A DNA stretch of 11,650 nucleotides, taken from the NCBI GenBank assembly GCA_002422045.1, contig DITG01000020.1, forward strand, positions 1-11,650, given 5' to 3'. Made by a program: the position numbers and the translations under genes. Below are positions 6,644 to 11,650 of this stretch, one piece after another. The notes below the pieces were generated by a model. That model was given only the letters and a program-made list of their open reading frames with translations, was not told the DNA's origin and did not search any database. The DNA comes from Acholeplasmataceae bacterium UBA6190 (lineage in GTDB: Bacteria; Bacillota_I; Bacilli_A; Acholeplasmatales; Acholeplasmataceae). How positions within the stretch are numbered: position 1 is the stretch's first letter; each line of letters begins with the position of its first letter.

Positions 6644-7525
6644 TTATTTGTTGCTAGCGATCTGTGCTGCGACTTCTGCTGCGAAATCTTCTTCCTTCTT
6701 TTCAATGCCTTCGCCGACTTCAAGTCTGATGAAGGAAAGTACGGATGTTTGATGTGACTTCAGGAATGCTGATACTTTCAAATCTGGATCTTTGACAAAT
6801 GCCTGATCGACCAAGCAGATGTCTTGAAGGTATTTGTTGATACGGCCGATGACCATTTTTTCAACGATGTTGATGGGTTTGCCTTCAGCTAACGCTTGTT
6901 GTGTCAAGACATGCTTTTCATGTTCTAAGGTTTGCTGATCGACTTGTGTGCGGTCTAGATACAGTGGTTTCTGAGCTGCGATGTGCATTGCGACATCTTT
7001 AGCAACTTCAGGTTTGTCATTGGATAGTACAGCAAGGACTGCGATACGGCCGCCCATGTGCTTGTAAGCTCCAAAACCTTGTTCAGAAGTCTTCTTGACT
7101 TTGGAAACTCTTCTTAAGGAAATCTTTTCTCCGATGGTGAATGTTGCATCAGCAAGCAGTGTTTCAATGGTTTTGCCACCGACAACAACCTTGAGTGCGT
7201 CTGCATCATTTTGGACAGGTGCATTCAATAATGCATTCCCGACGGTTTCAAGCAATTGTAGATATTGTGCATTTTTCGCAACGAAATCTGTTTCAGAGTT
7301 CAGTTCGAAAATGACCGCTTCATTGCCGTTGATGGCGACTGAGCATAATCCTTCAGCTGCGATTCTGCCTGCTTTTTTAGCGGCTTTGGCAATGCCTTTT
7401 TCTCTCAGATAATCAATTGCCGCTTCTAGATCGCCATTGGTGTGATCGAGCGCACCTTTGCAATCCATCATGCCAGCGCCAGTTCTTTCTCTTAATTCTT
7501 TGACCATTTGTGCTGTTACAGCCAT
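6644..7525 (-). CDS. tsf: Elongation factor Ts
   Basis: Guanine nucleotide exchange factor for EF-Tu in the cytosol. The N-terminal UBA-like domain begins AVTAQMVKELRERTGAGMMD (2-21) and includes CKGAL; the exchange core carries SETDFVAKN (77-85), the loop that inserts into EF-Tu. Length 293 equals that of Bacillus EF-Ts. The ATG has GAGGAGG 8 nt upstream. Unlike the usual rpsB-tsf cotranscription, a strong terminator and a separate -10 box lie between rpsB and this gene. The start region carries a perfect 10-bp palindrome, so tsf and the following pyrH and frr may be controlled separately from S2. Confidence 0.97.
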   Translation of the reverse strand: MAVTAQMVKELRERTGAGMMDCKGALDHTNGDLEAAIDYLREKGIAKAAKKAGRIAAEGLCSVAINGNEAVIFELNSETDFVAKNAQYLQLLETVGNALLNAPVQNDADALKVVVGGKTIETLLADATFTIGEKISLRRVSKVKKTSEQGFGAYKHMGGRIAVLAVLSNDKPEVAKDVAMHIAAQKPLYLDRTQVDQQTLEHEKHVLTQQALAEGKPINIVEKMVIGRINKYLQDICLVDQAFVKDPDLKVSAFLKSHQTSVLSFIRLEVGEGIEKKEEDFAAEVAAQIASNK

Positions 7526-7540
7526 ATATAATTCCTCCTC

Positions 7541-7550
7541 GTGATATCAC
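7541..7550. repeat. Perfect palindrome at the tsf start site
   Basis: GTGATATCAC is a perfect 10-bp palindrome between the tsf -10 box and its ribosome binding site. The predicted transcription start (about 7548) falls within it, which is a common operator position. Chance is possible in AT-rich DNA. Confidence 0.5.
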
Positions 7551-7560
7551 TTATATTATA
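7548..7560 (-). promoter_or_regulatory. Promoter (-10 box) for tsf-pyrH-frr
   Basis: A perfect TATAAT (7555-7560) lies 30 nt upstream of the tsf start codon. No good -35 is present; at 18 nt the sequence is TTCCCC, part of the rpsB terminator stem. The predicted start is about 7548. The perfect -10 and the terminator just upstream argue for a real promoter, perhaps activator-dependent or weak. Confidence 0.55.
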
Positions 7561-7569
7561 CTTTTTTCT

Positions 7570-7600
7570 AAAAAGAAAGGGGAATGGATTTTCCCCTTTT
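7570..7600 (-). terminator. Intrinsic terminator between rpsB and tsf
   Basis: AAAGGGGAA (minus, 7591-7599) pairs perfectly with TTCCCCTTT (7576-7584) around a 6-nt loop, followed by CTTTTT (7570-7575). It begins 5 nt after the rpsB stop. The single C before the T run may allow some read-through into tsf. Confidence 0.88.
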
Positions 7601-7604
7601 AGCA

Positions 7605-8645
7605 TTATTTTTTCAACAATTCAATGAGTTCTGCTTTTTTAAGGGTTGAAAAACCGGTAATTCCACGTTCTTTTGCAAGGGTACGCAGGTCAGCAACTGT
7701 CATTGCATCTAGATTTTCTGCCACAGCAGGTGCGACTGTTTCAGCCACAACTTCTTGTACAACTTCAGCCTTAACAGGTTCTTCTGCCACAACAGTCTTC
7801 ACTTCGGGTTGAACTGCTTCTTTGACAGTTTCTCTTGGCTTGCTGTATTGTGGTCTGTCAGGTCTTTCAGTTCTTTCTGGTCTGTCTGTTCTCTCAGGTC
7901 TTTCGGTTCTTTCTCTCTTTGGACCTGCGGATGTGATGGGTTCGTCTTCAAACTTTTCAACCACGCCACCTTGAGCTTCGATGACTGCATTGCCCATGAC
8001 CCAAGCGATCAGCTTGACGGCACGAATAGCATCATCATTGGCTGGAATGATGTAGTCAACATCATCTGGGTCACAGTTGGTGTCAACAATACCGAACACA
8101 GCGATGCCAAGTTTACGCGCTTCTTTGATCGCGTTGATTTCTTTTCTTGGATCAACAATGAAAATGGCTTCTGGAACTTTCTTCATTTCCTTGATACCAC
8201 CAAGGAATTTTTCAAGACGTTCTCTTTCATGCTTGAGTTGTAAAACTTCTTTCTTAGGAAGCTTTTCAAAGACTAAGTCTGTTTCCATCTTGTAGAGGTC
8301 ATGCAATCTCTTGATTCTTCTTCTGATGGTCTTGAAGTTGGTGAGTGTTCCACCAAGCCAACGATGATCGACATAGTAATGACCTGTGCGGATTGCTTCT
8401 TCCTTCACTGCTTCCTGAGCCTGCTTCTTCGTACCGATGAACAGGACCTTGCCGCCTTCTTGCACAATGTTGAAGAGTGCTTGATAAGCTTTTTCAATTT
8501 CTTCTGCTGTCTTCTTCAAGTCAATGATATAAATACCATTTCTTGATGTGAAGATGTAGGGTGCCATTTTGGGGTTCCAGCGACGTGTCGCATGCCCGAA
8601 GTGGACGCCTGATTCCAATAATTGTTTCATTGAAACGACTGCCAT
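7605..8645 (-). CDS. rpsB: 30S ribosomal protein S2 with long C-terminal extension
   Basis: Binds late in 30S assembly at the head-body junction, near the Shine-Dalgarno helix. Residues 1 to about 238 are canonical S2: MKQLLESGVHFGHATRRWNP (6-25), YIIDLKKT, RWLGGTLTN, LGGIKEM, FIVDPRKE and VDTNCDPDDVDY. The start is the ATG at 8645 with AAGGAG at 8656-8661; an open frame runs on upstream through the leader but does not look like S2. The total of 346 residues is about 100 more than usual. The tail has a charged ERTxRP repeat (about 241-265), a Val/Glu/Ala-rich linker (about 275-312) and a final 35-residue module, MTVADLRTLAKERGITGFST then LKKAELIELLKK, resembling Rho_N/SAP/HeH nucleic-acid-binding folds. 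The tail is in frame with no sign of frameshift. The match to Rho_N is by eye. Confidence 0.95.
   Translation of the reverse strand: MAVVSMKQLLESGVHFGHATRRWNPKMAPYIFTSRNGIYIIDLKKTAEEIEKAYQALFNIVQEGGKVLFIGTKKQAQEAVKEEAIRTGHYYVDHRWLGGTLTNFKTIRRRIKRLHDLYKMETDLVFEKLPKKEVLQLKHERERLEKFLGGIKEMKKVPEAIFIVDPRKEINAIKEARKLGIAVFGIVDTNCDPDDVDYIIPANDDAIRAVKLIAWVMGNAVIEAQGGVVEKFEDEPITSAGPKRERTERPERTDRPERTERPDRPQYSKPRETVKEAVQPEVKTVVAEEPVKAEVVQEVVAETVAPAVAENLDAMTVADLRTLAKERGITGFSTLKKAELIELLKK
7861..7914 (-). repeat. 18-bp imperfect tandem repeat inside rpsB
   Basis: Three units beginning GGTCT on the plus strand (7861-7878, 7879-7896, 7897-7914), plus a half unit at 7852-7860, encode the ERTERP/ERTDRP/ERTERP/DRP repeat of the S2 tail. 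Units differ by a few bases. The period is a multiple of three, so changes in copy number would keep the frame. Confidence 0.8.
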
Positions 8646-8747
8646 AATTGTAATTCTCCTTTTCGTTTTTCGCTTCTGCATCACTTGAGATGATTCACCC
8701 GTAGGCACTAGAACCACCGAACATGATACATGCTTATTTTCATAGCC
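8646..8747 (-). promoter_or_regulatory. rpsB 5' leader, possible autoregulatory RNA
   Basis: About 100 nt separate the predicted start from the rpsB ATG. Two hairpins are visible: AGCATG (8729-8734) with CATGTT (8720-8725), and GTGGTTC (8711-8717) with GAATCAT (8690-8696) around a 14-nt loop containing GTGCCTACGGG. Ribosomal protein leaders, including those of rpsB, often bind the protein to repress translation. I cannot tell whether this one matches the known S2 leader family. No tRNA-like or riboswitch motif is evident. Confidence 0.4.
8656..8661 (-). promoter_or_regulatory. Ribosome binding site that settles the rpsB start
   Basis: AAGGAG lies 10 nt upstream of the ATG at 8643-8645. It rules out the longer in-frame reading that would begin at 8717, in the transcribed leader. 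Confidence 0.8.
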
Positions 8748-8782
8748 TGTCTAAATATATCATATTTATTGTTGATTTGCAA
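8747..8782 (-). promoter_or_regulatory. Strong promoter of rpsB
   Basis: -35 TTGCAA (8777-8782), 17-nt spacer, -10 TATATT (8754-8759) preceded by TGA, which makes an extended -10. The predicted start is A8748 or G8747. It lies 40-60 nt after the dut stop. No clear terminator is seen between dut and this promoter, so read-through from the trmFO operon is possible. Confidence 0.78.
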
Positions 8783-8820
8783 GTTTGAATGATTGTTTTT
8801 TTGATGAAATGGTCAGAAAA

Positions 8821-9264
8821 TCAGTGGCCGCTTGATCCGAATCCGCCAATTCTTGACGATTGAATGGGGAGATCGTCATCGGTCTGCTGATACTGTAAAA
8901 AGATGCCTTGAGCGACCCGTTCGCCTTTGATGAGTGTGACCGGAACAGATTTGATATTCATGAGTGGAATCATGATATGTCCTTCGTTATCTGGGTTGTT
9001 GTAGTAATCAGCATCAATCACACCGACAGAGTTACTCATCATGAGACCTTTTTTGATGGCCAGTGATGATCTTGGAAAAACGAACAAAGCTTCGGTCTTG
9101 GGCATTCTGGCTTTCAGGCCAGTTGGAATCAGTTTGATCTCTCCTGGTTGAATCACAACGTCTTCAATGGTGGCAAGATCATAACCTGCCGAACCTTCGG
9201 TTGCTCTTTTGGGGATGATGGGGTTTGAATCCTTGAATTTCGTAACGACTTCAAATGCTCTCAT
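8821..9264 (-). CDS. dut: dUTP diphosphatase (dUTPase), trimeric type
   Basis: Hydrolyses dUTP to dUMP and pyrophosphate, keeping uracil out of DNA and supplying thymidylate synthesis. All five conserved motifs of the trimeric family are visible: AGYDLAT (26-32), PRSSLAIKKGL (64-74), GVIDADYYNNPDNEGHI (81-97) with the catalytic Asp and Tyr, KGERVAQGIF (113-122), and the glycine-rich C-terminal arm RIGGFGSSG (138-146). Length 147 is typical. The YYNNPDNEG form of motif 3 resembles Bacillus and phage enzymes. The ATG overlaps the end of the Nudix gene by 14 nt with AAGGAG 7 nt upstream. It is the last gene of the trmFO-xerC-Nudix-dut operon. Confidence 0.95.
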   Translation of the reverse strand: MRAFEVVTKFKDSNPIIPKRATEGSAGYDLATIEDVVIQPGEIKLIPTGLKARMPKTEALFVFPRSSLAIKKGLMMSNSVGVIDADYYNNPDNEGHIMIPLMNIKSVPVTLIKGERVAQGIFLQYQQTDDDLPIQSSRIGGFGSSGH

Positions 9265-9787
9265 GTTTACACTCCTTGATGTGATTGAGAACGGCTTCTT
9301 CCCTTGGAAGTACCGTTCTTAATCCTTTGTTTTGGTGTTTCAAATCATTTTTGACTTTCTGGTTGTGCAAGATTGCCTCTTCCGGTAATATCCATCTCGA
9401 TTCAAGTCCGTGCTCAAGTTCTCTACCGACAAATTCAGTTTCACCGTATTGATGGACATTGACGAGATAGTAGGTTGAAGATTGAAGATAGACTTGTCCG
9501 GAACCGTTCAACCCAAATCGTTTCTCGAGGGTATAACCCAATGGCTTGATGATTTCGATGTGTGTTGCACCCAGTTCTTCTTTCAATTCTCTTTTGAGTG
9601 CAGAGATCTGATCTTCATGAAATTTGACCCCTCCACCTGGGAAAGTATAATCGTCAAATGCTTTCGAATAGAGCATCAGTACTTGATGTTGGTCATTGAT
9701 GATGACTGCTCTGACAGTCCTTCTTTCACTCCATAATCCATCTTCTGTGACACCTGCTTCGATGAATGTATCACCAATCTGTTTCAT
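9251..9787 (-). CDS. Nudix hydrolase
   Basis: Probably hydrolyses a nucleoside diphosphate linked to another group, such as an oxidised dNTP; the substrate is not known. The Nudix box is perfect: Gly52, Glu58 and RELKEELGA (66-74) fit GX5EX7REUXEEXGU. Before it are beta strands TVRAVII and QVLMLYS, and the fold ends with a short helical tail to residue 178. The sequence after the box (TLEKRFG) gives no clear subfamily. The ATG overlaps the xerC TGA as ATGA, and GAGG lies about 11 nt upstream within xerC. Its overlap with dut on the other side suggests a shared task in cleaning the nucleotide pool, but that is inferred from position alone. In Bacillus this place is taken by hslVU and codY. Confidence 0.9.
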   Translation of the reverse strand: MKQIGDTFIEAGVTEDGLWSERRTVRAVIINDQHQVLMLYSKAFDDYTFPGGGVKFHEDQISALKRELKEELGATHIEIIKPLGYTLEKRFGLNGSGQVYLQSSTYYLVNVHQYGETEFVGRELEHGLESRWILPEEAILHNQKVKNDLKHQNKGLRTVLPREEAVLNHIKECKHESI

Positions 9788-10692
9788 TTCTTGACCATCC
9801 TCGGATGTGTTGTCTTGTATTTGTCTTTGAGTGTCTCCGAAGACACATGGGTGTAGATTTGTGTCGATTTCAAGTGTTCATGACCGAGCAATTCTTGAAC
9901 CACCCGTAAGTCAGCGCCGTGATTGAGGAGTGTGGTTGCAAAAGCGTGTCTGAGCATGTGCGGATGAATCTTGAAGGTTTCCCCTGAATTTTTGATGATC
10001 TGCTTCAAGATCAGTTGCAAACCCCTAGGGGTGAGTCCTGAACCTTTGTAGTTGATGAACACTTTTTCACTATGCACTGAACTGCCTTTTGATAACAAGA
10101 TGGGTCTGATGTACGTCAGATAGTGCCTGATATCTTCGATCAAACGATCATGGAGTGGTACATAACGGTCTTTGGAACCTTTACCGTGGATTAGGATTTG
10201 CTCACGTTCCAACTGAATGTCCCTGATGGTCATCTCGGTGAGTTCACTCGCTCTCAGTCCACATGAAAACAGTAAGTCTAAGAGCAGATGATTTCTAAAC
10301 CCAAGCGGTTTTAACCGGTCGATCGACTTAAACAACATGTCAATTTCGTCATCTTCCAAGATTTTGGGTAACTTTTTAGGAATTTTAGGTGTTTCTAGGG
10401 TGGAGAAGATATTGATGGATATCAAATGTTGATCCATCAAATAATGATAGAAAGTTCTCAGTGACGAAATCTTTCTTGCAATCGATTTTTTTGAGTATTT
10501 TCTTGAATCCAAATGAGACAGATAATGTCTTCCAAGTCTTTCCCGAGTCGCATCCAGTAACCCTTCAGCAAGACCTTCATTTTTCAAGAAAGCTTCAAAA
10601 TCCAAGATATCCCGTTCATAACTTTTGATGGTATTGTCCGCATAGTTTTTTTCGACCAGGAGGTAACTTTTGAAATCATTGATCGGTTTCAA
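9784..10692 (-). CDS. xerC: Tyrosine recombinase, XerC/XerD family
   Basis: Site-specific recombinase that resolves chromosome dimers at a dif site, usually with a XerD partner. The N-terminal SAM-like core-binding domain spans about 1-90 (LLVEKNYADNTIKSYERDI), the catalytic domain 105-302. The full catalytic set is present: Arg147 (GLRASE), Lys171 (GKGSKDR), His245 and Arg248 (HMLRHAFAT), His271 (LLGHEHLKST) and nucleophile Tyr280. Length 302 is typical. The start is TTG at 10692, 17 nt inside the end of trmFO, with AAGGAGG (10702-10708) 9 nt upstream. Its place right after trmFO matches codV/xerC of Bacillus, which is why I name it xerC rather than xerD; a stand-alone XerS- or XerH-like role cannot be excluded. 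Confidence 0.88.
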   Translation of the reverse strand: MKPINDFKSYLLVEKNYADNTIKSYERDILDFEAFLKNEGLAEGLLDATRERLGRHYLSHLDSRKYSKKSIARKISSLRTFYHYLMDQHLISINIFSTLETPKIPKKLPKILEDDEIDMLFKSIDRLKPLGFRNHLLLDLLFSCGLRASELTEMTIRDIQLEREQILIHGKGSKDRYVPLHDRLIEDIRHYLTYIRPILLSKGSSVHSEKVFINYKGSGLTPRGLQLILKQIIKNSGETFKIHPHMLRHAFATTLLNHGADLRVVQELLGHEHLKSTQIYTHVSSETLKDKYKTTHPRMVKK

Positions 10693-11650
10693 TATTCATC
10701 CCCTCCTTGTAAAGTTTGAGTGCCAAAAGCGAACGCTCCGCATAAAATGCCTTTCGGTTGGCTTTCTTGTGTTTGAAGTCAAGCGGTGGAAAAAGCCCAA
10801 GATTTGCGTTCATCGGCACAAAGGATTGGTTTGGTGTTGAGATGTATCTGGCCATCGCACCCATCATGGTTTCAACAGGCAGTGGTCTTATGGAAAGTCC
10901 CTTGATGTGTCTTGATACCTGGATTGCTGCATTTAGTCCCGATGCGGCACTTTCAACGTAACCTTCGACACCGCTGATCTGACCTGCAAAAAACACATTG
11001 GGGTAATTGATCGATTGGTATCCGGCATTCAGCATCTTTGGACTTTCCAAATAGGTATTCCGATGCATGACACCGTATCTTAATATGTTCGCATTTTCGA
11101 GTCCTGGAATCATTCTGATGATTCTTTTTTGTTCATCCCATGTCAGATGGGTTTGAAACCCAACAATGTTATACATGCTGGCAGATGCATCATCTTGTCT
11201 CAGTTGTACCACCGCATGTGGTCTTTTCTTGCCTTCTTGTTCTAGACCCACAGGCTTCAAAGGACCATATAACAAGGTCTCAATACCACGTTCAGCCATC
11301 ACTTCGACAGGCATGCAGCCTTCAAAAACATTGTTTTCAAAATCTTTGACTTCGACTTTCTTGGCACCCATCATGGCATGATAGAATGCTTCATACTCTG
11401 CTTGATTCATCGGACAATTGATATATGCAGCTTCGCCTTTGTCGTATCTGCTTTTGAGATACGCGATCTCCATGTTGATGGAAGATGCTTCAATAATCGG
11501 TGCGATCGCATCAAAGAAATGCAGATGATCCTGATGAAAGAGTTCATGAATAGATTGACTTAAAGATTCGCTTGCCAGAGGTCCAGCGCAAATCATGGTG
11601 ATTTCTGAAGGGTCAATCTTGGTCACTTCTTCATAGATGACTTCAATGTT
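10676..11650 (-). CDS. trmFO: tRNA uracil-54 C5-methyltransferase, folate/FAD-dependent (partial)
   Basis: Makes ribothymidine-54 in tRNA using methylene-tetrahydrofolate and FADH2, in the cytosol. The frame is open to the right edge of the window, so the N-terminus with the FAD-binding GAGLAG region is missing; 324 residues of an expected 435 or so are present. The visible part is characteristic: CAGPLAS, LKSRYDKGEAAYINCPM, FEGCMPVEVMAERG, LYGPLKPVGLE, VVQLRQDD, GFQTHLTWDEQ and FFAGQISGVEGYVESAASG, which is a second nucleotide-binding segment of the FAD domain. The reading starts mid-gene; a GTG at 11626 is internal and not a start. It overlaps xerC by 17 nt and leads the trmFO-xerC-Nudix-dut operon as far as can be seen. 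The stop is TGA. Confidence 0.95.
   Translation of the reverse strand, partial: NIEVIYEEVTKIDPSEITMICAGPLASESLSQSIHELFHQDHLHFFDAIAPIIEASSINMEIAYLKSRYDKGEAAYINCPMNQAEYEAFYHAMMGAKKVEVKDFENNVFEGCMPVEVMAERGIETLLYGPLKPVGLEQEGKKRPHAVVQLRQDDASASMYNIVGFQTHLTWDEQKRIIRMIPGLENANILRYGVMHRNTYLESPKMLNAGYQSINYPNVFFAGQISGVEGYVESAASGLNAAIQVSRHIKGLSIRPLPVETMMGAMARYISTPNQSFVPMNANLGLFPPLDFKHKKANRKAFYAERSLLALKLYKEGMNIETDQ
10702..10708 (-). promoter_or_regulatory. Ribosome binding site for the TTG start of xerC
   Basis: AAGGAGG inside the last codons of trmFO lies 9 nt upstream of the TTG at 10690-10692. It supports this non-ATG start and couples xerC to trmFO. Confidence 0.7.

Noticed and set aside
6365..6757. 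Open reading frame of 130 codons on the plus strand opposite pyrH and tsf
   Set aside because: It spans the boundary of two certain genes on the other strand and has no recognisable domain.
7755..8243. Open reading frame of 162 codons on the plus strand opposite rpsB
   Set aside because: It is antisense to a certain gene, rich in Phe, Ser and Cys from mirrored codons, and has no recognisable domain.
8646..8717. Longer reading of rpsB beginning upstream in the leader
   Set aside because: The added residues do not resemble S2, and a good AAGGAG site serves the ATG at 8645. The frame is merely open through the untranslated leader.
8783..8820. Terminator after dut
   Set aside because: The sequence has an A/T run but no stable hairpin in front of it, so I did not call one.
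1..11650. CRISPR array, transposon, prophage, toxin-antitoxin or defence system
   Set aside because: No direct-repeat and spacer pattern, no transposase and no phage or defence genes are visible. The Xer-type recombinase sits in its usual place beside trmFO and shows no attachment sites, so it is not taken as an integrase.

Overview
The window is a compact, single-direction stretch of a Bacillota-type chromosome: every gene I can support lies on the minus strand, so transcription runs from the right edge (11650) to the left edge (1). The gene order, the strong Shine-Dalgarno sites of the AGGAGG type and the AT-leaning sequence point to a low-to-moderate GC Gram-positive or a walled or wall-less relative. 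Gene content and the long RpsB tail make me favour an Acholeplasma/Izemoplasma-like Mollicute, but this is inference. TGA is used as a stop in many genes here (trmFO, xerC, the Nudix gene, dut, uppS, cdsA, dxr and the 250-840 gene), and the Trp codons I checked are TGG. That argues against the Mycoplasma/Spiroplasma code in which UGA means Trp.

Reading in the direction of transcription, the first block (11650-8821) is a tightly overlapping operon: trmFO (tRNA U54 methylation, cut by the window edge), xerC-like tyrosine recombinase, a Nudix hydrolase and dUTPase. The second block begins at a strong promoter at 8754-8782 with a leader of about 100 nt and encodes ribosomal protein S2, which carries an unusual repeat-rich C-terminal tail ending in a Rho_N/SAP-like module. 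A terminator separates rpsB from tsf, which has its own -10 box with a perfect 10-bp palindrome over the predicted start site. tsf, pyrH and frr follow (elongation factor Ts, UMP kinase, ribosome recycling factor) and end at a terminator at 5309-5339.

The third block starts from a nearly leaderless promoter at 5254-5283: uppS, cdsA, dxr and rseP, which overlap by 4, 4 and 14 nt. They link isoprenoid supply (Dxr, UppS), phospholipid precursor supply (CdsA) and membrane proteolysis (a large, two-PDZ RseP). The terminator hairpin starts inside the last codons of rseP. An unrecognised polytopic membrane protein (250-840) follows with its own weak promoter and terminator.

The last 173 bases hold two consensus tandem promoters (TTGACA-17-TAAAAT and TTGACA-18-TAGAAT) pointing out of the window, followed by a boxA-like CTTTGA element at the very edge. 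This is the architecture of an rRNA operon leader, so an rRNA operon probably starts just beyond position 1. Most of the window is core housekeeping; I see no CRISPR array, transposon, prophage or obvious new defence system. The least ordinary items are the S2 tail, the tsf palindrome, the rrn-like leader and the unknown membrane protein.
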